The notes: generated by a model from the letters alone, not told the origin. Counted from the stretch's first letter, positions 1 through 7,385 are shown. The stretch is DNA of 24,005 nucleotides from an uncultured Collinsella sp. (GCA_902470265.1 CABRFW010000005.1:1-24005); one strand, 5' to 3'. Numbers and translations: made by a program.

Positions 1-98
1 CCGAGTGCTCCACGATGGTCAAATACGAGCAAAAGCTCCCAAGCCTCGGCAAGTATGCGCTTAAGCGTGCTATCAAGATCAAATTTGGTCGCAAGTAA
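1..98 (+). CDS. C-terminal end of an unidentified protein (partial)
   Basis: An open frame runs in from the left edge and stops at TAA 96-98. About 31 residues are visible, ending in a strongly basic tail (KRAIKIKFGRK). I do not recognise the family. It ends 34 bp before hypA on the same strand, so the two may be cotranscribed, which would make a hydrogenase-related role possible but unproven. Confidence 0.5.
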   Translation, partial: ECSTMVKYEQKLPSLGKYALKRAIKIKFGRK

Positions 99-132
99 GT
101 AGCCATAACGGGAACGGCGGAAGGAATTAAAA

Positions 133-561
133 GTGCACGAGCTCGGAATCGTCTATCACATCATTCGCGATGTCGAGAACGTGGCGCGCGCCAATGGCGT
201 GCGTCGCGTTTCGAGCGTCACGCTGCTGCTGGGCGAGGTCTCGGGCGTCGTTCCCGACTTGCTGCTCGACGCTTGGCGCTGGGCGGCAGATAAAAAGCCT
301 ATCACGCTGGGCGCGGAGCTTATTGTGGAGCCCGTCGAGGCCGTGACGCATTGCGCGGCATGCGGTCGCGACTACGCGACGGTCGAGCACGGCAAGACCT
401 GCCCCCATTGCGGTAGCGGCGAAACATACCTGCTGCAGGGCCAGGAGGTCATGATCAAGCAGATCGAGACCCCCGACGAGGAACCGGCAGACGCTGCCCC
501 CGACGGCCCTTCCGACGTCCTCGACGCCGTCGATGCCGCTCACCCCCTCCACATCGTCTAG
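133..561 (+). CDS. hypA: Hydrogenase nickel-incorporation protein HypA
   Basis: HypA is the nickel metallochaperone that works with HypB to load nickel into [NiFe]-hydrogenase in the cytoplasm. The N-terminus MHELGI carries the nickel-binding His2-Glu3 pair. A zinc site of two CxxC pairs is visible at Cys74/Cys77 and Cys90/Cys93. At 142 residues it is longer than the usual 113-120, because an acidic, alanine- and proline-rich tail follows about residue 112; the tail ends in HPLHIV and may add metal affinity. The start is GTG at 133, preceded by a GGAAGGAA ribosome site; GTG restores the family's MHEL start. No other hyp or hydrogenase gene is visible, so the partner genes must lie outside the window. 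Confidence 0.93.
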   Translation: MHELGIVYHIIRDVENVARANGVRRVSSVTLLLGEVSGVVPDLLLDAWRWAADKKPITLGAELIVEPVEAVTHCAACGRDYATVEHGKTCPHCGSGETYLLQGQEVMIKQIETPDEEPADAAPDGPSDVLDAVDAAHPLHIV

Positions 562-571
562 GATTCCCTAT

Positions 572-644
572 AAGTTGCGGTGAAATAGTTCCTAAATCCA
601 GCCTTCTGGCTCTTAAACAAGAACTATTCCACCGCAACTTTTTT
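572..644 (+). terminator. Long hairpin with U-tract after hypA
   Basis: Positions 572-591 and 621-640 form a 20-bp stem with one mismatch around a 29-nt loop. The right arm runs straight into TTTTTT (639-644). This fits a rho-independent terminator for hypA. The stem is unusually long for one, and part of the right arm recurs at 4480-4503, so it may be a dispersed repeat used as a terminator. Confidence 0.65.
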
Positions 645-950
645 GAGTGGTTTCGTAGATCATAAGTCGCGCAAATAGTCAAGTCATACCTGTTTGAACA
701 ATGTAGCGGCAGTACAAGCGCATTCGCGCTTGCCTAAAATCGATATTAATGAACAGTCTGCTTGTATCTGTAAAATGCGTGGCTTGATGAGCGACGCCTT
801 GGCGGGTAATGAGTCAAAAAGCAGTAACGTAATCAACTTGTAACAAACTTAGACGTTTAAACAAATAATGCAACCTTTTACGAATTTAGCTATAATTCCA
901 CAAACCAAACAGGTATACTCCTTTCATGTCGTGTAGGAATTACGTAGACA
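645..950. other. AT-rich leader region upstream of the mannose PTS operon
   Basis: No credible gene is seen here. The stretch is clearly more AT-rich than its surroundings. It contains a 7-bp perfect hairpin (715-721 with 726-732, loop ATTC) and a GTTTAAAC palindrome near 855-862. A good -10 hexamer, TATAAT, sits at 891-896, but no convincing -35 sits at the right distance, which suggests an activated promoter. The length and composition fit a regulated promoter region for the operon starting at 967. Confidence 0.5.
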
Positions 951-966
951 AAAAGGAGGTTAAGTG

Positions 967-1956
967 ATGGTAAGTATTGTTCTTGCTAGCCACGGGGACT
1001 TGGCAGCTGGAATCAAGCAGACGGGCTCGATGGTCTTTGGCGATCAGCCGTCTGTTGCCGTGGTCTCGCTCGAGCCGAGCATGGGCCCCGACGACTTCCG
1101 TGCCAAGGTCGAGGAAGCAATCGCTTCCTTCGAGGACCAGGAGCAGGTGCTCTTCCTCGTTGATCTGTGGGGCGGCACGCCGTTCAACCAGATTAGCGGG
1201 CTCATCGAGGGCCATGATTCCTGGGCTATCGTCACCGGTGTCAACCTGCCTATGCTCATCGAGGCATATTCGCAGCGCTTTGATGCAAAGAACACTGCAC
1301 ATGCGATCGCAAAACATCTCGTGACTGAGGCTAAGGCTGGCGTGCGCGTCAAGCCCGAGTCTCTGGAGCCCGAGGAGAAGAAGCCGGCTGCGGCCGCCGC
1401 TGCTCCTGCAGGCGCCATCCCTCCGGGAACGGTCATCGGCGACGGGCACATCAAGATTGCCCACGTCCGTATCGACACCCGTCTGCTGCATGGTCAGGTG
1501 GCCACCACGTGGACCAAGCAGATCAACCCCAACCGCATCATCGTGGTTTCCGACGGCGTTGCTCACGACGAGCTCCGCAAGACCATGATCGAGCAGGCTG
1601 CCCCTCCGGGAGTCCATGCCAACGTCGTGCCCATCAAGAAGATGGCCGAGGTCGTCAAGGACACGCGTTTTGGTGACACCAAGGCCATGCTGCTCTTCGA
1701 GAACCCGCAGGATCTGCTCAAGGCCATCGAGGCCGGCGTCGACATCAAGGAAGTCAACATCGGTTCCATGGCTCACTCCAAGGGCAAGGTCGTCGTCACC
1801 AACGCCGTCGCTATGGGCGATGACGACGTTAAGACCCTCGAGGCCCTCAAGGCCAAGGGCGTCAAGTTCGAGGTCCGCAAGGTTCCTTCGGATGCCTCCG
1901 AGGATCTCGACGCCATGTTGAAGAAAGCTAAGGCCGAACTGGCCGCTCAAGCATAG
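967..1956 (+). CDS. PTS mannose-family EIIAB fusion (ManX/ManL type)
   Basis: Cytoplasmic phosphotransfer subunit of a mannose-class PTS. Residues 1 to about 130 are the EIIA(Man) domain with the phospho-His in ASHGDLA (His9 from this start) and the VDLWGGTPFNQ signature. An Ala/Pro-rich linker (about residues 138-155) leads to the EIIB domain, whose phospho-His is His175 in DTRLLHGQV. The length of 329 residues is typical for an AB fusion. ATG at 967 is preferred over GTG at 964 because it sits about 7 nt after AAGGAGGT. It opens an operon with EIIC (18 bp downstream) and EIID. It probably handles mannose, glucose or glucosamine; specificity cannot be read from the sequence. Confidence 0.92.
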   Translation: MVSIVLASHGDLAAGIKQTGSMVFGDQPSVAVVSLEPSMGPDDFRAKVEEAIASFEDQEQVLFLVDLWGGTPFNQISGLIEGHDSWAIVTGVNLPMLIEAYSQRFDAKNTAHAIAKHLVTEAKAGVRVKPESLEPEEKKPAAAAAAPAGAIPPGTVIGDGHIKIAHVRIDTRLLHGQVATTWTKQINPNRIIVVSDGVAHDELRKTMIEQAAPPGVHANVVPIKKMAEVVKDTRFGDTKAMLLFENPQDLLKAIEAGVDIKEVNIGSMAHSKGKVVVTNAVAMGDDDVKTLEALKAKGVKFEVRKVPSDASEDLDAMLKKAKAELAAQA

Positions 1957-1974
1957 TAAAGGAGGGTCCGATAC

Positions 1975-2793
1975 ATGTCTGCAATCACTATTCTGCTTGT
2001 TGCGATTGTCGCGTTGCTTGCCGGTATGGAAGGCATTCTGGATGAGTTCCAGTTCCATCAGCCGCTCGTGGCATGCACGCTTATCGGTCTCGTAACCGGT
2101 CACCTTCAGGAGGGCATCCTCCTGGGCGGTTCGCTCCAGATGATGGCCCTTGGCTGGGCTAACGTCGGCGCCGCCGTCGCGCCTGACGCCGCTCTGGCCT
2201 CGGTCGCTTCTTCGATCATCATGGTGCTCGCCCTCAACGGTGGCGCCACTGATTCGGCCAAGGCCGTTACCGCGGCCATCGCCGTCGCCGTCCCGCTGTC
2301 GGTCGCTGGTCTGTTCCTGACCATGATCTGCCGTACCATTGCTACCGCTATCGCTCACGCCATGGACGGTTGCGCCGAGAAGGGCGACTTCTCCGGCATC
2401 GAGCGCTGGCAGTACGCTGCCATCCTCATGCAGGGCCTTCGTATCGCCATCCCGGCAGTACTTCTGTGCGTTATCCCGGCCGAGGCTGTTACCAACGCGC
2501 TTAACGCTATGCCCGACTGGCTGTCCGGCGGCATGGCCGTCGGCGGCGGCATGGTCGCTTCCGTCGGTTACGCCATGGTCATCAACATGATGGCCACCAA
2601 GGAGACCTGGCCGTTCTTCATCCTCGGCTTTGTCCTTGCTGCCATCCCTCAGCTCACGCTGATCGCCCTTGGCCTCATCGGCATCTCCCTTGCCCTCATC
2701 TACCTTGGCCTTAAGGATCTGGCCAAGCAGGGTGGCGGCACGGGCGGTGGCTCCGGCGACCCGCTCGGCGACATTCTGAACGATTACGAGTAG
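1975..2793 (+). CDS. PTS mannose-family EIIC permease
   Basis: Integral-membrane EIIC(Man/Sor) subunit of 272 residues that forms the sugar channel with EIID. It begins with a hydrophobic segment (AITILLVAIVALLAGMEGIL) and shows the family features QFHQPLVACTLIGLVTG and the glycine-rich GILLGGSLQMMALGWANVGAA. The C-terminus ends in a glycine-rich tail after the last membrane segment. ATG at 1975 follows AAAGGAGGG at 1958-1966. It lies 18 bp after EIIAB and 16 bp before EIID, so it is mid-operon. Confidence 0.93.
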   Translation: MSAITILLVAIVALLAGMEGILDEFQFHQPLVACTLIGLVTGHLQEGILLGGSLQMMALGWANVGAAVAPDAALASVASSIIMVLALNGGATDSAKAVTAAIAVAVPLSVAGLFLTMICRTIATAIAHAMDGCAEKGDFSGIERWQYAAILMQGLRIAIPAVLLCVIPAEAVTNALNAMPDWLSGGMAVGGGMVASVGYAMVINMMATKETWPFFILGFVLAAIPQLTLIALGLIGISLALIYLGLKDLAKQGGGTGGGSGDPLGDILNDYE

Positions 2794-2809
2794 GAGGGGA
2801 GTGATACAT

Positions 2810-3730
2810 ATGGCAGAGAACAAGATTCAGCTCACCAAGGCTGACCGTAAGAAGGTTTGCTTCCGTCATCAGTTCCTTCAGGGCTCGTGGAACTACGAGC
2901 GTATGCAGAACGGCGGCTGGTGCTTCGCAATGATCCCTGCGATCAAGAAGCTCTACACCAGCAAGGATGACCAGATTGCCGCGCTTAAGCGCCACCTGGA
3001 GTTCTATAACACCCACCCCTATGTTTCCGCCCCCGTCATTGGCGTTACCCTCGCCCTCGAGGAGGAGCGCGCCAACGGTGCTCCGATCGATGACGTCGCC
3101 ATCCAGGGCGTCAAGGTCGGTATGATGGGCCCGCTCGCCGGCGTCGGTGACCCCGTCTTCTGGTTCACCCTTCGCCCGATTCTGGGCGCTCTGGGCGCTT
3201 CCCTGGCCATGTCCGGCAGCATCGTCGGTCCGTTGCTGTTCTTCTTCGCGTGGAACATCATCCGTTACGCTTTCCTGTGGTACACGCAGGAGTTTGGCTA
3301 CAAGGTCGGCTCCTCTATCGCCAAGGACCTCTCCGGCGGTCTGATGGGCAAGGTCACCGAGGGCGCTTCCATCCTGGGTATGTTCATCATCGGCGCCCTG
3401 GTCGAGCGCTGGGTGTCCATTTCCTTCACCCCGATCGTCTCCACGGTCAAGCAGTCTGCTGGCGCCTTTATCGACTGGGCTAGCCTGCCTTCCGGTTCCG
3501 AGGGTATCAAGGAAGCGCTGACGATGTACAACTCCGTCGGTGCTACCGCCCTTGATCAGATGAAGGTCACCACGCTCCAGGGTAATCTCGATCAGCTCAT
3601 CCCCGGCCTTGCCGCCGTGTGCCTGACCCTGCTGGTCTGCAAGCTCCTCAAGAAGAAGGTTAGCCCGATCGTCATCATCCTGGCTCTCTTCGCCGTCGGC
3701 ATCATCGGTCGCTTCTGCGGCTTCATGTAA
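2810..3730 (+). CDS. PTS mannose-family EIID permease subunit
   Basis: EIID(Man) subunit, 306 residues, partner of the preceding EIIC in the membrane. Family hallmarks are RHQFLQGSWNYERMQNGGW near the N-terminus and the GVKVGMMGPLAGVGDPVFW loop in the middle. Hydrophobic helices follow to the C-terminus. An in-frame GTG at 2801 would add three residues, but it sits almost on top of the AGGAGGGG ribosome site, so ATG 2810 is preferred. It is the last PTS gene of the operon; a hairpin terminator follows. Confidence 0.92.
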   Translation: MAENKIQLTKADRKKVCFRHQFLQGSWNYERMQNGGWCFAMIPAIKKLYTSKDDQIAALKRHLEFYNTHPYVSAPVIGVTLALEEERANGAPIDDVAIQGVKVGMMGPLAGVGDPVFWFTLRPILGALGASLAMSGSIVGPLLFFFAWNIIRYAFLWYTQEFGYKVGSSIAKDLSGGLMGKVTEGASILGMFIIGALVERWVSISFTPIVSTVKQSAGAFIDWASLPSGSEGIKEALTMYNSVGATALDQMKVTTLQGNLDQLIPGLAAVCLTLLVCKLLKKKVSPIVIILALFAVGIIGRFCGFM

Positions 3731-3786
3731 GCACGCTTCGGCTTAAGACCGAGAATTGCTAGGCAAGGGCTTTTGAGCCATTGAAA

Positions 3787-3834
3787 CGGACCGCACCCGG
3801 TGGGTACACTGGATGCGGTCCGATTGTTTTATTT
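3787..3834 (+). terminator. Hairpin terminator or attenuator between EIID and DUF956
   Basis: A perfect 9-bp stem CGGACCGCA (3787-3795) / TGCGGTCCG (3814-3822) is followed by ATTGTTTTATTT. It ends directly before the ribosome site of the next gene. It can terminate the PTS transcript or reduce read-through into the DUF956 gene. Confidence 0.7.
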
Positions 3835-3850
3835 GGAGGGCGAGGCGCGC

Positions 3851-4249
3851 ATGGCGCAATCTCAGAACAGCACGGTCGATCTGGCAACGCCGGCAACCTG
3901 CCTGATGGGGCTTACCAGCCACGGTAACGTGATGGTGGGCAATAAGGCGTTTGAGTACTATAACGAGCGCAATCCCGAGGATTATATTCAAATCCCGTGG
4001 GACGAGGTCGACTATATTGCCGCCGAGGTTTTGCGCGGCACCAAGAAGATTACGCGTTTTGCCATCTTCACCAAGGACAACGGTCACTTTACGTTTTCGA
4101 CGCGCGACGACAAAGAGACGTTGCGCGCGGTCCGCAAGTACGTCGACGAGGATAAGCTTGTGCGTTCGCCCGATTTTATCGATGTGACGGCCAAGGGCGC
4201 CAAGAGCATCCCCTCCGTTATCAAAAACCTCTTCCACAAAGGCAACTAG
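3851..4249 (+). CDS. DUF956 family protein of mannose PTS operons (ManO-like)
   Basis: A 132-residue soluble protein of the DUF956 family, which is typically encoded next to mannose-class PTS genes in Firmicutes and Coriobacteriia. Recognisable segments are GLTSHGNVMVGNKAFEYYN, EDYIQIPWDEVDYI and FAIFTKDNGHFTFSTRD. The biochemical role is not established to my knowledge; a regulatory or accessory role to the PTS is inferred from context. ATG 3851 follows GGAGGG at 3835-3840. A longer in-frame extension from 3800 would run through the terminator hairpin and is rejected. It lies 120 bp after EIID with a terminator between, so its expression may be uncoupled from the permease. Confidence 0.87.
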   Translation: MAQSQNSTVDLATPATCLMGLTSHGNVMVGNKAFEYYNERNPEDYIQIPWDEVDYIAAEVLRGTKKITRFAIFTKDNGHFTFSTRDDKETLRAVRKYVDEDKLVRSPDFIDVTAKGAKSIPSVIKNLFHKGN

Positions 4250-4272
4250 TCATTAAAGAGCGCCCCCCAAGT

Positions 4273-4470
4273 GGGACGCAGTTTCCCATGGGGCTCGATC
4301 GGGAAAGTGCATCCCAGTTCGAGCGCCGATTCCGGGATGTAGTTTCCGGAACGGGGTCGTTTGGGAAACTGTGTCCCGTTTCGAGCCGAAATTCTGGGAC
4401 ACAGTTTCCAGCGAGGTCCCATTGGGAAAGTTTGACCCAGAATTTGCCTGGATAGTGGGACACACTTTCC
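4273..4470. repeat. Tandem array of 61-62 bp hairpin units
   Basis: Three and a half copies of a unit are seen. Each consists of a left arm like GGGACACAGTTTCC and a right arm like GGGAAACTGTGTCCC, so each unit can fold back on itself. Left arms start at 4273, 4334, 4396 and 4457; right arms start at 4301, 4363 and 4424. The period is therefore 61-62 bp. Arms vary by one to three bases between units. There is no coding potential. Small overlapping minus-strand frames here are artefacts of the repeat. Confidence 0.85.
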
Positions 4471-4479
4471 GGAGGGCTG

Positions 4480-4503
4480 TTCCACCGCAACTTCGAAGAG
4501 TGG
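4480..4503. repeat. Second copy of the TTCCACCGCAACTT repeat
   Basis: TTCCACCGCAACTT followed by 4 nt and GAGTGG matches 627-650 at 20 of 24 positions; the four differing bases are the central spacer (CGAA here, TTTT there). Here the left arm of the long hairpin is missing. It sits between the tandem array and the tRNA gene. Confidence 0.7.
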
Positions 4504-4551
4504 CTATACGCTGTATTACAACGGCGTAAATCTGCTACACTAGTACAACAT

Positions 4552-4627
4552 GCCTCCGTAGCTCAGGGGATAGAGCACCGCTCTCCTAAAGCGGGTGTCG
4601 ACGGTTCGAATCCGCCCGGGGGCACCA
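4552..4627 (+). tRNA. tRNA-Arg (anticodon CCU)
   Basis: A complete 76-nt cloverleaf. The acceptor stem GCCTCCG pairs with CGGGGGC (one T-G pair). The D arm contains AGCTCAGGGGATAGAGC. The anticodon stem-loop CCGCT-CTCCTAA-AGCGG gives anticodon CCT. The T arm contains GGTTCGAATCC. The 3' CCA is encoded. It reads AGG codons. Confidence 0.95.
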
Positions 4628-4636
4628 GGGAATATG

Positions 4637-4663
4637 ACGGCGTCGCGGGAGCGGCGCCGTTTC
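4637..4663 (+). terminator. Probable terminator after tRNA-Arg
   Basis: ACGGCG (4637-4642) and CGCCGT (4655-4660) form a GC-rich stem followed by TTTCTGGTTT. It lies 10 nt past the tRNA 3' end. The T-run is short, so this is moderate evidence. Confidence 0.45.
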
Positions 4664-4716
4664 TGGTTTGCGGGGGCCGCCGTGCTGCTCGCCCGTGGGG
4701 GATGGGCATCTGTTTC

Positions 4717-5947
4717 CTAGAGTGTGCTGCGGTAAATCTTTCTCGCGTCGTCCAGCGTGAGCTTCTTGAAGCTGCCGAAGATCTCTCCGCGGTTGATCTT
4801 GAGGTCCGGAATCATCTTTTCGATATCGTCCTCGGTGACTCCGAACTCCGATAGCGTGCGCGGCATTCCCAGCGAGACGTTGAAATCCTGCAGCTCGTCG
4901 ATGGTCGCTTCGACCGCGTACTCGATTGCCTGCTCGGGGGTTACCTCCACATCGAGCTCGTCCGCGTCCGAATCGACGGGTTCGACGCCAAAGGCCTGGG
5001 CGCTGAACTCCAGGAAGCGCTCGGGGTGCTCTCGCCATGCGTAGCGCAACCAGGCGGGGAAGATGACGGCGAGGCCGGCGTCGTGCGTGATCTTGGTGTC
5101 CAGTGCGGACAGCTCGTGCTCAAGGACGTGGCAGGTCCAATCGCCGTCGCGCAGGCCGGGGACACCCAGGCCGCAGCCGGCGAGGCCGTTATGGGCGAGC
5201 GTACCCACCCACATGATCTCGGCGCGGGCGTCGTAGTCATCTGGGTTCTCCATCACCTTGGACGCCGCCTCCATCGCAGCGCGCACTGGCCCGCAGGCGC
5301 TGTTGTCGGTTACGCCCACGGCGGGCTCGCCGGAGAAGAGTCGCTCCATGTATGGGCGATCATGTCGGTCACTCCCGCGGCGGTCTGGTAGGCGGGCAGG
5401 GTGAAGGTCAGTTCCGGGTCGAGGAAGGCGATGGCCGGGCGGTTGAGGTCCGTGTTAATGCCGCATTTGAGGTGCTCCTCGTCGTTGCTGATAACGCAGG
5501 AGTTAGAGGCCTCGGACCCGATGCGGGGATGGTCGCCACGCAGGCGACGTCGATGCGGTCGGCGGGAACGGCGCGCTTGCGGAAGAAGTCCCATACGTCG
5601 CCGTCGTATACCGCCCCCAGCGCGATGGCCTTCGCGCAGTCCATGGCTGAGCCGCCGCCCACGGGCAGGATGATGTCGACGTCGTTTTCCCGTGCGAGCT
5701 CGACGCCTTCTCGCACCAAGCCTATTTCGGGGTTTGGACGCACCCCTCTAAGCTCGATGTGCTCCACGCCCGCGGCGTCGAGCGATGCCTTCACGTGGCC
5801 GAGCGTTCCGCAGCGGACTACGGAACCCTTGCCGTAGACAATGAGCGCTCGGCGGTGGCCGGAGACGGACAGGGTCTCCCCAACCTTGTCGGTCACTTTT
5901 CGTCCAAAGACAAAGCGGGTGGGGGAGTAGAGGGAGAAATCGTTCAT
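4717..5947 (-). pseudogene. Iron-containing alcohol dehydrogenase, broken by two frameshifts
   Basis: The three reading frames together spell one Fe-dependent alcohol (butanol) dehydrogenase of about 410 residues. The N-terminal part (from ATG 5947) has TRFVFGRK and the NAD-binding GGGSAMDCAKAIA. The middle has NRPAIAFLDPELTFTLPAYQTAAGVTDMIAHT. The C-terminal part has AGLAVIFPAWLRYA. A base is missing near 5516-5517, where PASG should continue into SEASN, and another near 5349-5350, where MIAHT should continue into MERLFSG. Each is repaired by one added base. Metal-ligand histidines (for example in AHNGLAG) survive, so decay is recent or the indels are sequencing errors. If intact it would reduce aldehydes with NAD(P)H. 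Confidence 0.85.
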
Positions 5948-6204
5948 GGAGCTCCAATCTGGCGTTTCGCCCTACATGCGCGGAGGAGTTTTTCGGGCGC
6001 ATCGCCTGCATTCGCGTCGCAATCTCGGCGGCGCGGTGCGGTCCGTGGATTCCATCGTATCGCCCGCGGCATCCCTTACCGACGATTGGGGCGAGTCTGC
6101 ATTTCGCGGCGCGACGTCCACCTGGCGGACGATATCCGTTCGCGACACGTGGCCGTCCCGGTCGCAATAGCGTATGCGCACCGGGTCGCCGAGATGGGCC
6201 TGTG
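5948..6204. other. Decayed, gene-free sequence
   Basis: No intact gene is seen between the dehydrogenase start and the kinase fragment. On the minus strand a short stretch (GDPVRIRYCDRDG, around 6150-6195) faintly resembles a WYL-type ligand domain of a transcription regulator, but it is too short to call. The region reads as eroded coding DNA. Confidence 0.4.
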
Positions 6205-6334
6205 ACCCCTTCTCCTGATGCGAGCGCGCGAGACGGACGAGCAGCGGCGCGAGCACCTGCTCGACCGTCTCCTCCCGATACCACGCCGCCACGGGCAACC
6301 CGTTCACGTCAAACCCGTACGTTCGCCATGCCAT
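6205..6334 (-). pseudogene. Fragment of a P-loop nucleoside/sugar kinase N-terminus
   Basis: From ATG 6334 the minus strand reads MAWRTYGFDVNGLPVAAW and continues with a leucine-rich segment of the form EETVEQVLAPLLVRLARSHQEKG. This resembles the first 45 residues of uridine kinase-like P-loop proteins that begin with a 'F-VNG' strand and continue to a Walker A. Here the Walker A is absent and the sequence changes character after KGSQ. I treat it as an N-terminal remnant. The family call is from memory of the pattern and is uncertain. Confidence 0.35.
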
Positions 6335-6627
6335 TCGCCTCGCCGCCTTCGCCGAACGAAACCGCGTATCCAGACCGCCGGTCCCCAACCCAGCACTTCG
6401 ACGAGCCTTCGCGCGCACTTCTGCGGTCGGGATGCGCCCGTGAGGCGCTCGGCAGGCAGCGCCATTGCCGCTCGCTGTGTCGAGCGCGAGTGTCGAGAAG
6501 TCGCCACATGCCACTCAGATGTAGCATGGAGTGCCGAAGCGCACGCGCCCGTGACGAAACACTGGCGCCAACCCGTTCCGCGCACCACCCCGCCCGTAAG
6601 GTGTGTGGCGAAAGGAGGACCAGCCGC

Positions 6628-6818
6628 ATGAACATCCCCGAGACACAGAGCCTACCTCGATCGCATTCCGCACGAGCTTCTCTGACATTTCCGCCCATTA
6701 CCACGTGGAGGTCCCCGTCACGGAGATCGCCTACGCATACGACTACATCAATTCCCGGCATGCCCCTCGCAGGCAGGCCACGCTGAACGACGGGTCCGCG
6801 GCCCGGCAGGAAGAATGA
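6628..6818 (+). pseudogene. levR-type regulator remnant (both ends kept, middle deleted)
   Basis: AAAGGAGG and ATG 6628 start the same MNIPETQ peptide as the intact regulator at 11994. Sequence then jumps, after CTCGATCGCAT, to the last 50 codons of that regulator (FRTSFSDISAHYHVEVPVTE...). The two ends are in different frames, so no functional protein is made. Only a few residues of the DNA-binding head and the tail of the second PRD survive. It sits immediately upstream of the lev PTS genes, where a levR gene is expected, and marks the original position of the regulator. Confidence 0.85.
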
Positions 6819-6825
6819 CGCGCCT

Positions 6826-6841
6826 CGGCACAGGCCATGCC
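6826..6841 (+). promoter_or_regulatory. Possible sigma-54-like (-24/-12) promoter of the lev operon
   Basis: CGGCACAGGCCATGC has the GG-N10-GC spacing of -24/-12 elements and matches TGGCAC-N5-TTGC at 8 of 10 positions. It lies 42 bp before the EIIB start, within a 27-bp segment that is absent from the second copy. Against it: the nearby regulator lacks the sigma-54 contact loop. Confidence 0.3.
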
Positions 6842-6881
6842 GAAACGCGTCACGCAAGCAAAGGAAGGAAGCCAACATCAC

Positions 6882-7370
6882 ATGAGCATCATCGCAGCAC
6901 GCATCGACAACCGCCTGCTACACGGCATAGTGGCAACCCAGTGGGTACCCGAGTTCCGTCCGCAGCGTCTCATGGTCATCGATGACATCGTCGCCAACGA
7001 CCCGACCAAGAAGGCTGCCATGCGGATGGCAAAGCCCTCGGGAGTCGCCCTCTCCATTATCAACAAGGAGACGGCTCTCGCGAACTATCGGGCGGGCAAG
7101 TACGACGACCACACGGTCTTCATCGTGGCGCGAGACCCCCAGACCATCCTCGACGTCATACAGACGGGCCAGGTTGTTCCCACACTCGTGGTCGGAGGCA
7201 CAGTCTTTCCCGAAGAGGGGTCAGACGCCGTCCAGGTGAGCAGTCGCGCCTACGTCACCAAAGACGAGCTGCCCGCATATCGAGCGATTGCTGGCACCGG
7301 CTGCGATATCACCGTTCGCTATGTGCCGGCCGACAAGCCCGTAGAGCTCTCCAGCATCATCACGCTTTAG
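6882..7370 (+). CDS. PTS mannose/fructose-family EIIB (LevE-like)
   Basis: Stand-alone EIIB domain of 162 residues. It receives phosphate from EIIA and passes it to the imported sugar. The phospho-His is His14 in IDNRLLHGIV, and the conserved IDD and DPQTILDVI segments follow. ATG 6882 is chosen because the family starts directly with the MSIIAARID strand; the ribosome site AAGGAAGGA lies about 12 nt upstream. It opens the operon EIIB-EIIC-EIID-EIIA-GH32, which mirrors levDEFG-sacC of Bacillus subtilis except that EIIA comes last. The first 20 codons are duplicated at 14784. Confidence 0.92.
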   Translation: MSIIAARIDNRLLHGIVATQWVPEFRPQRLMVIDDIVANDPTKKAAMRMAKPSGVALSIINKETALANYRAGKYDDHTVFIVARDPQTILDVIQTGQVVPTLVVGGTVFPEEGSDAVQVSSRAYVTKDELPAYRAIAGTGCDITVRYVPADKPVELSSIITL

Positions 7371-7385
7371 CAAGGGAGTGAACTT

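Larger units (their letters stand above)
6442..6941. repeat. Lev block copy 1 (duplicated segment with a large internal deletion)
   Basis: This stretch matches 11807-14843 in order: the same promoter region, start of the regulator, end of the regulator and first 20 codons of EIIB. Shared parts look more than 90% identical by eye. Copy 1 lacks about 2.55 kb of the regulator interior and 11 bp near its start, and has 27 extra bp (6827-6853) just before EIIB. Confidence 0.85.

Noticed and set aside
940..2823. 627-residue minus-strand open frame
   Set aside because: It is antisense to the EIIAB and EIIC genes, which have family motifs, ribosome sites and operon spacing. Its sequence is low-complexity and matches no family.
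4273..4470. CRISPR array
   Set aside because: The units are fold-back arms with no constant repeat separated by unique spacers of fixed length, and no cas gene is present.
4221..4490. Three overlapping small minus-strand frames with repeated peptide motifs
   Set aside because: The peptide repetition is caused by the 61-62 bp DNA repeat. The frames have no ribosome sites.
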